Below are positions 1 to 6,569 of a stretch of 6,569 nucleotides of DNA, one piece after another. The notes under the pieces are model-generated. The model was not told the DNA's origin. It searched no databases and saw only the letters and a list, made by a program, of their open reading frames with translations. Location of the stretch: assembly GCA_030631385.1 (NCBI GenBank), contig DAOVLG010000103.1:1-6569 (forward strand). The letters are read 5' to 3'. This DNA comes from Candidatus Coatesiibacteriota bacterium (lineage in GTDB: Bacteria; RBG-13-66-14). Position numbers and translations under genes: made by a program. Positions within the stretch are counted from its first letter, which is position 1. Each line of letters begins with the position of its first letter.

Positions 1-2
1 AG

Positions 3-497
3 GTCTACGGCCCCACCCCTCAAGACGCCCTCGGCGCCCCCGACCAGCACCCCCAGCCCCAGCTCTACGTCGACGGCCCCAATGACAAGGTCGTCTGGCT
101 CATCGAGGTGAGGGACCTGGGCGATGAGGTGAAGATACCGCCCCAGCCCGGCGGTTACTCCAGCCTCGATTACCTGGGCGGGCACGGTCTCGGCGAGTTG
201 CTCCTGGTGGAACTAAAGGGGACGGTGCTGGCGTTAATAAAGGCGAAGACACCCTCCCTCGTACTCTCGCTTCCACGGCTGGACGAGAGGGTGCTCGGCT
301 CTCTGATCTATCTCTGCCAGGCGGCCGTCTCCTTCGCCGGAAAGCTGGCCGGGGTCAACGCCTACGATCAGCCGGGGGTCGAGGCGGGCAAAAAGACCAC
401 CTACGCCTACCTGGGGCGTGAGGGCTACGCGGAGAGGCTGGCCGAGGACGAGGGGCTCCTCGCCGAAACGGATTCCAGCCTGGTAAGCGAGGCGTAG
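3..497 (+). CDS. pgi: Glucose-6-phosphate isomerase, C-terminal part (5' truncated)
   Basis: This is the last 164 residues of phosphoglucose isomerase, which interconverts glucose 6-phosphate and fructose 6-phosphate in the cytoplasm (glycolysis, gluconeogenesis and sugar-nucleotide supply). Two family signatures are visible. LGAPDQHPQPQLYVDG near the left edge contains the DQH histidine (codon 48-50), which by homology helps open the sugar ring. NAYDQPGVEAGKK near the end is the C-terminal PGI signature, and its first lysine (codon 390-392) is the conserved active-site lysine. Between them lies the typical helical pattern ending in LDERVLGSLIYLCQ. The frame is open from the window edge, so the true start and about two thirds of the protein lie to the left. 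A bifunctional transaldolase-PGI fusion cannot be excluded, but the DQH and signature regions look like the stand-alone bacterial enzyme. The residue after DQH is Pro where Ser or Ala is more usual. The TAG stop is one base before the next gene, which suggests co-transcription. Confidence 0.93.
   Translation, partial: VYGPTPQDALGAPDQHPQPQLYVDGPNDKVVWLIEVRDLGDEVKIPPQPGGYSSLDYLGGHGLGELLLVELKGTVLALIKAKTPSLVLSLPRLDERVLGSLIYLCQAAVSFAGKLAGVNAYDQPGVEAGKKTTYAYLGREGYAERLAEDEGLLAETDSSLVSEA
489..492 (+). promoter_or_regulatory. Weak ribosome binding site for the glycosyltransferase
   Basis: GAGG lies six bases before a TTG codon at 499-501, inside the end of pgi. An in-frame TAA at 484-486 closes the glycosyltransferase frame upstream, and no ATG or GTG occurs between that stop and the conserved first beta strand. 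TTG is therefore the only sensible start. The site is short, so translational coupling to pgi termination is plausible. Confidence 0.5.
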
Positions 498-498
498 C

Positions 499-1341
499 TT
501 GGCCTCTCGCGTAACGGCCGTCGTCGTCAGCTACAACACGCGGGAGGATCTCATCCGCTGCCTGGACCACCTCGATGACCAGGATGAGCCGGTCGAGATC
601 ATCGTCTTCGACAACGCCTCAGAGGACGGCTCGGCGGAGGCGGCCCGGCGGCCCGGTGTGCGGCTCTTCGCCAGTCCGGCGAACCAGGGTTACGCGTCGG
701 CGAACAACCAGGCCGCCCGGAAGGCGAGGGGGAAATACATCCTGTTTCTTAACCCCGACGCATTCCTCCCACCCGACGGGGCGAGAAGGTTGGCCGACGC
801 CCTCGACGCCAACCCCGATCTCGGCGGTGTGGCCCCCCAGCTCGTCGGCGAGGACGGGGCGGTTCAGCGGACCTGCCGCCGGCTGCCGACGATGCGGGAC
901 CTCCTCTTCGAACTGACGGGGCTCTCGCGCCTGGTTCCACGGAGCGGCTTTTTTAACCGCTGGAAGATGGGGACCTTCGATCACCGGGAGGAGAAGAAGG
1001 TCGAGCAAGTCTACGCCTCGTGCTGGCTCCTGCGCAAACGGGACTTCATCGAGCTCGGCGGCTTCGATACCCGTTTCCCCATCTTCTTCAACGATGTGGA
1101 CCTGTCGCACCGGTTGGTAGAACGGGGGAAATATACGCTATACTACCCCGAAATTAGGGTAATCCACCGGGGCGGCACCAGCGTCAAAAAAGCCCGGACC
1201 CGTAGCATCCTGGCGAGTCACCGCTCCTTCTACCGTTACCTGAAGAAGTACGGCCACCGGTTCAACCCGCCTCTGTGGCTGCTGGGACTGCTGCTCTGTG
1301 TGGCCGCGCCGATGAGAGTCCTGCTACCCGAGTTTAGCTAA
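499..1341 (+). CDS. Family 2 glycosyltransferase (rhamnosyltransferase-like)
   Basis: A complete 280-residue GT2, GT-A fold glycosyltransferase of the WbbL/RfbN-like type, which moves a sugar from a nucleotide-sugar donor to a growing surface glycan at the cytoplasmic membrane face. Visible motifs in order are VVVSYN (residues 8-13) at the first beta strand, FDNASEDGS (37-45) for nucleotide binding, NQGYASANN (62-70), and LNPDA (84-88), the family's version of the metal-binding DxD. These are followed by GGFD (187-190) and FFNDVDLSHR (196-205), where D199 aligns with the usual catalytic base and Asn replaces the common Glu before it. The loop before GGFD reads ASCWLLRK rather than the more common GACMLIRR. 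Residues 258-277 form a hydrophobic segment that may anchor the enzyme to the membrane. The start is TTG, forced by an in-frame stop at 484-486. Donor and acceptor cannot be read from the sequence; rhamnose is only the commonest annotation for relatives. Confidence 0.9.
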   Translation: MASRVTAVVVSYNTREDLIRCLDHLDDQDEPVEIIVFDNASEDGSAEAARRPGVRLFASPANQGYASANNQAARKARGKYILFLNPDAFLPPDGARRLADALDANPDLGGVAPQLVGEDGAVQRTCRRLPTMRDLLFELTGLSRLVPRSGFFNRWKMGTFDHREEKKVEQVYASCWLLRKRDFIELGGFDTRFPIFFNDVDLSHRLVERGKYTLYYPEIRVIHRGGTSVKKARTRSILASHRSFYRYLKKYGHRFNPPLWLLGLLLCVAAPMRVLLPEFS

Positions 1342-1347
1342 CCGCAC

Positions 1348-1353
1348 GGAGGG
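1348..1353 (+). promoter_or_regulatory. Shine-Dalgarno site fixing a TTG start for the C25 peptidase
   Basis: GGAGGG lies three bases before TTG at 1357-1359. The glycosyltransferase stop TAA (1339-1341) is in the same frame, so the start must follow it. No in-frame ATG appears until well past the signal peptide and propeptide region (first at residue 292). The TTG start gives a textbook signal peptide. Spacing is slightly short but the match to the 16S tail is strong. Confidence 0.75.
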
Positions 1354-1356
1354 ATC

Positions 1357-4300
1357 TTGCGAAGGTTCCTAATTATTCTCTGCCTCATCCCGTTTTTAGT
1401 CTCAGCCGAGGTCCCGGCTACGACACCGGAGACGCCGCCCGTTCTAAGCCCATCCACAACAGCGACCTCGGGCCTTCCAACCCCCGCACTGGGGACCGGC
1501 ACGGTACCGGCCTACGATGCCGATCAGGACTCGGGCGTGGAGATCCCCCGCATCAGGTTGCTCCACTGCGACGACGAGGGCGCCTCCTTCGAGGTGACCT
1601 TCCCCGAGGTGGAGCTGGACTCCCACATCATAAACGGTAAAACCTACACCAGGATAAGCCTCCTGGGTACTACTACCGAGGACCTGCCCGGCACCGTTGG
1701 TCTACCTGTGTTCCGGGCGCGGCTGTGGGTTCCCCCCGGCGCGACCGGAGTCCCCACCGCCACCGTAGGAGGGTCTTACAGCCGGATCGTGGAAAACCCC
1801 CTGCCCGCTCCGCGGTGGGTCGAGGTGGGTCGGGGTGAGATCACGTCCCTGGTCCCGGTCTACGAGAGCGACCCATCGCTTTTAACCCTGGAACGGCCGA
1901 CCGTCGAGCTGGGTGGGGTGGAAACGGTACGCGGCTGGCGGTTGGCCCACATCCTTCTGCGCCCGGTGGCCCATTCGGACGGTCGGGCGATCGGTCACCG
2001 GCGCGTGCGCGTCGAGGTGAGCTTCCTCTACCCCGCCGGCCGTCCCTCCCCGAATCACGACACCCGGGACAGCCCCTGGGCCCTGGACCTGGTCCGCAGC
2101 CTGGCCCCCAACTTCGCCTACGCCCGGGACCACGGTTGGCGCGTCGAACCCCCGCCCCCGCGGACGGATCAGCTCCACTCGGGGCAGCTCCCCCTCCCCC
2201 GGCTGAAGGTCGTGGTGGAGGAGGACGGGATGTACAAGGTGACGCCGGCCGATCTGAGCGCAGCCGGGGTGGACCCGACAACCGTAGATCCCCGAAGGCT
2301 CACCCTCTACGCATCCTCGGGAAAGATGCTCGACCTGCACAGTTTTCACGACGAAGACCCGCTCGTCCCGATCCCGGTCCTGGTCACCGGGGAGGACGAC
2401 GAGAGTTTCGACGAGGGCGACGCCCTCTACTTCTGGGGACACGGGAACGTCACCTGGTATCCTAAGGGGTATGAGGAGCAGGACCCGATCATGCCGAGCT
2501 ATAAAAACCTCTACTCGGTCTACGGCTGCTACTGGCTGGTCGAGACCGACGACCCCCTGCGCTTCGACGAGGTGGACGCCTCACCCGACGGCGAGACCTC
2601 CCTGGACTACCTCCAGGGCCGCTTCCACTACGAGAACGACTGGACTAGCTTGGCCCGGTACAAGAACGCCGTGGAAGGGATGGACTTCTACTTCGGGGAG
2701 ACCGTTGACTCCAACAGCGACCGGACCATCAGCTACGACATCTTCGATCACGATCAGGGCGGCGGTGATGCGCGGCTGGCCCTCCGCTTCAAGGCCACCT
2801 ACCTGGACCCGTCCATCAGCGCTACGTCCATCAGCACAATACTGAGGGTATACGTCGGGTCGTCGGCGGGCGACCCGGGCGACGCGGTGCTGACCACCGT
2901 GGTGAGCACCAAGAACAAACTCTACGAGGTGTGGGGAACCATACCGTCGGAAGAGATGGGGGACGGGCGCAACGACCTGACCTTCGAGCTGACGGTACCG
3001 CAATCCCACGACCCCGACGACCCCTACATAGCCATCATCTCCATCGACGCCTTCGATATCATCTACACCCGGGGATTGCGGATGAAGAACGACGTGCTCG
3101 AGGGCTGGGGACCCACCGGCGTGAGCGGACGCCGCCGCATGCAGGTTACGGACGTAACCGGTGAAGGTATCGTCATCTGGGACCTCACCCGGGAGAAGTC
3201 CCTGGTCAACTACGACCTCGTGGGCCCCGAGGGCTCACGCAACGCCATCTTCTGCTGGGATGCGGCGCCGGATTGCCACCTGGTGGCGACCGACCTGGAC
3301 AAGGCCTCCGGTGCCCTCGACGTCTATCTCGACGTCCCCTCAGACCTCCACTCACCGGTGGACGCCGACCTGATTTACATCGCCCACCCCGACCTGATTC
3401 CGCCCCTGGACCCCCTGGTCGAGATGCACCGGAGCAACGGCCTGCGGGTCGAGGTCGTGCGCGTGGACGACATCTACGACGAGTACTCCGGGGGACGCCT
3501 GGACCCCGCCGCCATCCGCAACTACCTCTACCACGCTTTTACCGATTACGTCGGCGACCCCCTCACCTTCGTCACCCTGGTCGGCGACGCCACCTACGAC
3601 TACCGGGACTCAGATAACCGCTACGAGGGCCCGAAGTGGCGCGACTTCCCCCAAGCCATGCTCCCGGCCGCCTACCTGTTGAATCCGAGCACCATCACCT
3701 ACTTCGTCGCCAGCGACAACTACTACGCCACCCTATCGGAGGACGAGGACCTCCCCCAGGTGGCCCTGACCCGCCTGAGCGCGAGAGAATCCGCCCAGGT
3801 CGAGACCGTGGTGGAGAAGCTGATCGCCTATCCCGAGCTACCCGGCGGCGACTGGCAGACCACCCATGTACTGTTGACCGACAACACGGTTCGTTACTAC
3901 GGCGAACCACCCGGCGGCTCCCAGGACGAGCCCATCACATTCGACTCTGACGCCGAGGAGATACTCGACGGATCGGCCCAAGCGGGGATGTTCCACGACA
4001 AGGTGTACATGACCGCCCTCGGCATGGCCAAAACCCGAGACGACGACTACACGCCGTACAAGTACGACATCGGCAAGCGCCGCTCGGCCACCCGGGAACA
4101 CGTCACCCCAACCTTCTGGGAGTCTCTCCGACAGGGGGAGCTGGTGGTCAGCTACCTCGGACACGGAGCCTGGCACACCTGGACCCACGAGCTGGCGGAG
4201 ACGAACCGTCCGCCCCTGTACCGGGACATCGAGCAGTGGGACTGCCCGTTCCCGCCCCTTTTGATCCAATCCTCCTGCTCGGTCGGCGATTTCGACCGGA

Positions 4301-5658
4301 CGCCCTCCATGGACCCCGATTGCATGTCCGAGCTCCTCCTCCGGCATCCGCAAGGCTGCATCGCCACGGTCGGGGCCTCCCGGACCGCAGGGGGCGACTC
4401 CCAGGCCGAGTACCACCGGGCGCTCTTCGAGGCCTTCTACCACCCCGACACCCGGCTTGTTATCCCCGCCTTCGGCCTGGCCCACATGCAGGACCTGATA
4501 ATCACCGACAACAACTGGAACCGCATCCGGCAGACCATGTTCGGCGACTCGGCCTCCCTGCTGCGGCGAGCCGAGCCGGGCCTCATCCTCGATCCCCCGG
4601 AGGGGGTGTCGGTCGCCAGGGGTGAGGTGCTCACCGTCTCCGGCGGGCTCGACCTGCACTCGCCGGACGGACCGGCCTATTCGGGCACCGTCGAGATCAA
4701 GGCCTACGACCGGCCGTACATGCCCTACACCTACGACGACACCCGGATCTACCGGCTGGTCGGGAAAAGCTCGGCGGAGCTGGTGGACGGGGTATTCACG
4801 ACCCAGCTCGCCCTCCCCCTGGGAATAGACGACGACATCTGCGACTATGACATCATCCCCAGCGGCTACGACCTGGAGCTGCGCGCGATCCTGGTGGACG
4901 AAACAACCGGGAGGACGTTGACCTGCTCCCCCTTCTCCGGGGACGAGGTCTGGAGCCTGCGCATCGTCGGTTCGGTGGACCCGCCCGCCGACAACGACGG
5001 ACCCATCGTCAACCTCTACTTCGACGACGGCGCCACCGCCTCCGGGGACCTCATTGACGGAAGCGTGAAACTCACCGCCGAGCTCTCGGATCCCCACGGG
5101 ATTCTGATCGCCCGCTCCGACGGCGACGTGCCGATGAGCTCCGGCGAGATAGACCGGCCGATCATCCTCGTTGCCGAAGCCGACACCCACAGTTTCGACA
5201 TAGATCTGACCGACAACTTTCGCGTGATCCCCGGCGACTTTCGCGCAGGGGTGATCGAGAGGCAGCTCGAGCTGCCCCCGGGGAACTACACGTTGACGCT
5301 CTACTGCTACGACAACTTCGGCGAGCCGGGGTCGGCCTCGGCGGAGCTGATCGTGGCCGACGGACTGAACCTGTCCGAGATACTCGTCGTGCCCAACCCG
5401 GCCCCGGGACCGACGGCCTTCACCTTCCTCGCCAGCACCCGCCCCGACCAGGTGCGCATCCGGGTCTACACCCCCATCGGCCGGCTGATCAAGACCATCG
5501 AAACGACCGATCTGGTTACCGGTTTCAACGTTGTCGAATGGGACGGGGCCGACGCCAACGGCCGGTCCCTGGCCAACGGCGTATACCTCTACTCCCTGGA
5601 AGCCCGCGCCGGCGACGACGTAAACACGGTCTTCGAGAAATTCATCATGCTACGCTAG
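1357..5658 (+). CDS. porU: PorU-like type IX secretion sortase (C25 gingipain-family cysteine peptidase)
   Basis: A 1433-residue exported protein. A signal peptide (1-17, MRRF, hydrophobic core, VSA then E18) is followed by a Pro/Thr-rich linker (about 18-50) and a beta-rich region resembling the C25 propeptide (about 62-245). A domain beginning LKVVVEEDGMYKVT (283-296) leads to the family strings YTRGL (570-574) and VIWDLT (606-611). The C25 catalytic domain spans about 668-1067: LVGDATYDY (741-749), ASDNYY (785-790), SYLGHGAW with predicted catalytic H936, and IQSSCSVGDFD with nucleophile C974. An Ig-like part follows, then DNDGPIVNLYFDD (1212-1224) up to YCYDN (1316-1320), a module I recall from Bacteroidota PorU and not from gingipains. 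It ends in a T9SS/FlgD-like tail (1337-1433; PNP 1346-1348, WDG 1395-1397, NGVYLY 1407-1412). PorU cleaves the sorting signal of T9SS cargo at the cell surface and transfers cargo to an LPS anchor. The PorV-like gene directly downstream supports the call. It is longer than the roughly 1150 residues I recall for P. gingivalis PorU. The usual GR after the ASDNYY block is TR (T805-R806). A secreted C25 cargo protease is the main alternative. Confidence 0.78.
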   Translation: MRRFLIILCLIPFLVSAEVPATTPETPPVLSPSTTATSGLPTPALGTGTVPAYDADQDSGVEIPRIRLLHCDDEGASFEVTFPEVELDSHIINGKTYTRISLLGTTTEDLPGTVGLPVFRARLWVPPGATGVPTATVGGSYSRIVENPLPAPRWVEVGRGEITSLVPVYESDPSLLTLERPTVELGGVETVRGWRLAHILLRPVAHSDGRAIGHRRVRVEVSFLYPAGRPSPNHDTRDSPWALDLVRSLAPNFAYARDHGWRVEPPPPRTDQLHSGQLPLPRLKVVVEEDGMYKVTPADLSAAGVDPTTVDPRRLTLYASSGKMLDLHSFHDEDPLVPIPVLVTGEDDESFDEGDALYFWGHGNVTWYPKGYEEQDPIMPSYKNLYSVYGCYWLVETDDPLRFDEVDASPDGETSLDYLQGRFHYENDWTSLARYKNAVEGMDFYFGETVDSNSDRTISYDIFDHDQGGGDARLALRFKATYLDPSISATSISTILRVYVGSSAGDPGDAVLTTVVSTKNKLYEVWGTIPSEEMGDGRNDLTFELTVPQSHDPDDPYIAIISIDAFDIIYTRGLRMKNDVLEGWGPTGVSGRRRMQVTDVTGEGIVIWDLTREKSLVNYDLVGPEGSRNAIFCWDAAPDCHLVATDLDKASGALDVYLDVPSDLHSPVDADLIYIAHPDLIPPLDPLVEMHRSNGLRVEVVRVDDIYDEYSGGRLDPAAIRNYLYHAFTDYVGDPLTFVTLVGDATYDYRDSDNRYEGPKWRDFPQAMLPAAYLLNPSTITYFVASDNYYATLSEDEDLPQVALTRLSARESAQVETVVEKLIAYPELPGGDWQTTHVLLTDNTVRYYGEPPGGSQDEPITFDSDAEEILDGSAQAGMFHDKVYMTALGMAKTRDDDYTPYKYDIGKRRSATREHVTPTFWESLRQGELVVSYLGHGAWHTWTHELAETNRPPLYRDIEQWDCPFPPLLIQSSCSVGDFDRTPSMDPDCMSELLLRHPQGCIATVGASRTAGGDSQAEYHRALFEAFYHPDTRLVIPAFGLAHMQDLIITDNNWNRIRQTMFGDSASLLRRAEPGLILDPPEGVSVARGEVLTVSGGLDLHSPDGPAYSGTVEIKAYDRPYMPYTYDDTRIYRLVGKSSAELVDGVFTTQLALPLGIDDDICDYDIIPSGYDLELRAILVDETTGRTLTCSPFSGDEVWSLRIVGSVDPPADNDGPIVNLYFDDGATASGDLIDGSVKLTAELSDPHGILIARSDGDVPMSSGEIDRPIILVAEADTHSFDIDLTDNFRVIPGDFRAGVIERQLELPPGNYTLTLYCYDNFGEPGSASAELIVADGLNLSEILVVPNPAPGPTAFTFLASTRPDQVRIRVYTPIGRLIKTIETTDLVTGFNVVEWDGADANGRSLANGVYLYSLEARAGDDVNTVFEKFIMLR
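3358..4560 (+). other. C25 peptidase catalytic domain within the PorU-like protein
   Basis: Residues about 668-1068. The domain opens with DADLIYIAHP (669-678) and a caspase-like alpha/beta core. It contains the conserved GD at 743-744, the ASDNYY aspartate (D787), the GHG histidine (H936, codon 4162-4164) and the SSC cysteine (C974, codon 4276-4278), 38 residues apart as expected for gingipain-type His-Cys dyads. It closes with FGDSASLL (1062-1069), a variant of the family's common GDPALRL ending. Both dyad residues are present, so the enzyme looks catalytically intact. Confidence 0.87.
5365..5655 (+). other. T9SS type A-like C-terminal tail of the PorU-like protein
   Basis: Residues about 1337-1433 form a small Ig-like beta sandwich of the Por secretion tail / FlgD Ig-like type. 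VVPNPAPGPTAFTF begins it, IRVYTPIGRLIKTI is the middle strand pair, and VVEWDGADANG followed by NGVYLYSLEA and EKFIMLR closes it. In Bacteroidota this tail is the export signal of T9SS cargo. In PorU itself the tail is reported to be retained rather than cleaved. Its presence shows that this protein is exported by a T9SS-like route. Confidence 0.82.
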
Positions 5659-5661
5659 GAG
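5657..5661 (+). promoter_or_regulatory. Shine-Dalgarno site overlapping the porU stop, for the PorV-like gene
   Basis: AGGAG starts inside the TAG stop codon of the peptidase gene and sits six bases before TTG at 5668-5670. A GTG two codons further in (5674-5676) is a possible alternative, but its spacing of 12 bases is poorer. The overlap implies translational coupling of the two genes. Confidence 0.72.
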
Positions 5662-5667
5662 CACACC

Positions 5668-6569
5668 TTGCGAGTGATCAGGTTTATCGCCATCCTCGGT
5701 GTACTGCTCACCTCCCTCGCCATGGCCGATGATGCCCTGTACGCCGGGGACTACCTGGCGGCGGGCTTCGGCGCCCGGGGGATGGCCCTGGGCGGAGCTT
5801 ACTCGGCGCTGGCCACCGACGCCGCCGCCCCGGCCTTCAACCCGGCCGGCCTGGCCTTCGCTGGCAGCTACGGCGGGCTACTCATGCACTCCAGCCGTTT
5901 CGGGATCGTCAACTACGACACCCTGTGCGGCTTCTGGACCCCCGGCCCGGCCATCGGCTCCCTCGCCCTCTCCTGGATCCGCACCGGCTACGACGACATC
6001 AAGCTTACCCGCTGGGGGGAGGATGACAGACCAGAGGTCTACGACGAGGTGGACTCGACGAGTAACGCCTTCGGTCTCACCTACGCCCGGGCGATCCTTG
6101 AGAATCTTTCGGCGGGGGTGACCGTCCGCTACCTCTACGACGACCTCATTCCGGAGACGACTGAGGGCGGGGCGGTGACCGCCAACGGCTTCGGCTTCGA
6201 CTTCGGCCTTCTCTGGCGCCCGACGGAGAGGGCCGCGCTGGCCCTGGTGATCCACGACCCCTACACCACAAAGAGCTGGAGCAACGGCACCGTTGACACC
6301 TTCGATCCACGGCTGGTGATCGGGGGCGCCTGGGGGATAGACCTGGCGGGGATAGACAGCATGTTAACGCTCTCCGGCGACGCCGAGTTCATCCTCGCCG
6401 ACTACGGCGAAGGCGCACAGCTCGATCTGGATGGTATCAGCCTGGATCTCCACGGGGGTCTCGAACTGACGGTGGCCGAGGTCTTCTCGGCCCGCCTGGG
6501 CGCAGACCGGGGTAAGTTCACCCTCGGAGGCGGGGTGGCGTTCTGGGGCATTTCATTGGACTACTGCTG
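5668..6569 (+). CDS. porV: PorV/PorQ-family outer-membrane protein (3' truncated by window edge)
   Basis: An open frame of 300 codons with no stop before the window end. The TTG start is followed by a signal peptide, MRVIRFIAIL, a hydrophobic core and an AMA cleavage site at 18-20 before DD. The mature N-terminus carries the family hallmark GARGMALGGAYSALATDA (35-52) followed by FNPAGLAF (57-64), shared by PorV, PorQ and the FadL-like / UPF0164 barrels. The rest is alternating hydrophobic and polar beta strands rich in Gly, Tyr and Trp, as expected for an outer-membrane barrel of about 14 strands. Family members usually run 300-400 residues, so perhaps only the last few strands are missing. 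PorV receives folded T9SS substrates from the translocon and delivers them to PorU. The adjacent PorU-like gene, nine bases upstream, favours PorV over PorQ, but the sequence alone does not decide between them. Confidence 0.82.
   Translation, partial: MRVIRFIAILGVLLTSLAMADDALYAGDYLAAGFGARGMALGGAYSALATDAAAPAFNPAGLAFAGSYGGLLMHSSRFGIVNYDTLCGFWTPGPAIGSLALSWIRTGYDDIKLTRWGEDDRPEVYDEVDSTSNAFGLTYARAILENLSAGVTVRYLYDDLIPETTEGGAVTANGFGFDFGLLWRPTERAALALVIHDPYTTKSWSNGTVDTFDPRLVIGGAWGIDLAGIDSMLTLSGDAEFILADYGEGAQLDLDGISLDLHGGLELTVAEVFSARLGADRGKFTLGGGVAFWGISLDYC

Noticed and set aside
1357..1410. Possible lipoprotein signal because of Cys9 in the PorU-like signal peptide
   Set aside because: The residues before it (Ile-Ile-Leu) do not form a lipobox, and the hydrophobic core continues past the cysteine to a normal VSA cleavage site.
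2431..2460. Second GHG motif (YFWGHGNVTWY, H362) as a possible catalytic histidine
   Set aside because: It lies about 300 residues before the C25 domain, in the position where related proteins have a non-catalytic aromatic-Gly string. H936 with C974 has the correct spacing and context.
2811..2835. Tandem 10-base direct repeat GTCCATCAGC
   Set aside because: Two copies 15 bases apart encode a Ser-Ile-Ser repeat in the peptidase; no further copies, so not a repeat array.
3144..3159. Inverted repeat GGTTACG-GA-CGTAACC
   Set aside because: Seven-base arms with a two-base spacer, within coding sequence for VTDVT; too short a loop for a hairpin and no regulatory context.
3838..5190. Long antisense open frame opposite the peptidase gene
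   Set aside because: Its product is low-complexity Val/Gly/Arg-rich with no recognisable motif. Such frames are common opposite GC-rich genes with third-position GC bias, and the plus strand is clearly coding here.
5261..5276. Perfect 16-base palindrome GGCAGCTCGAGCTGCC
   Set aside because: It lies deep inside the peptidase gene, encodes part of a conserved-looking RQLELPP strand, has no loop or T-tract, and is expected occasionally in GC-rich coding DNA. It is neither a terminator nor a supported operator.

Overview
The window is a compact, GC-rich, entirely plus-strand stretch of bacterial chromosome with essentially no intergenic space. It reads as one putative transcription unit of four genes. 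In order they are the 3' end of glucose-6-phosphate isomerase (pgi, partial, to 497), a family 2 glycosyltransferase (499-1341), a very large gingipain-type C25 cysteine peptidase with a type IX secretion (T9SS) C-terminal tail that best fits PorU (1357-5658), and a PorV/PorQ-family outer-membrane beta-barrel that runs off the right edge (5668-6569). The gaps are 1, 15 and 9 bases. No promoter, terminator, RNA gene, mobile element or CRISPR array can be seen.

The sequence suggests a diderm bacterium with T9SS-type export. The PorU-PorV pair is a Bacteroidota hallmark, but the high GC content, the aspartate/glycine/proline-rich proteins and the TTG start on all three visible gene starts suggest a less-studied lineage. 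T9SS-like tails are also found in several FCB-related candidate phyla, and an uncultivated group such as Coatesbacteria, Eisenbacteria or WOR-3 is possible. That placement is a guess and cannot be settled from this sequence.

By family knowledge, PorV is the outer-membrane shuttle that receives T9SS cargo from the translocon. PorU is the surface sortase that removes the cargo C-terminal signal and attaches the cargo to a lipopolysaccharide anchor. A glycosyltransferase directly upstream could contribute to a surface glycan, possibly the anchor, and Pgi supplies hexose-phosphate precursors. Linking these into one cell-surface pathway is inference from gene order.

There is no gene-free stretch over 300 bases. 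All other open frames, including long antisense ones, are shadows of these genes.
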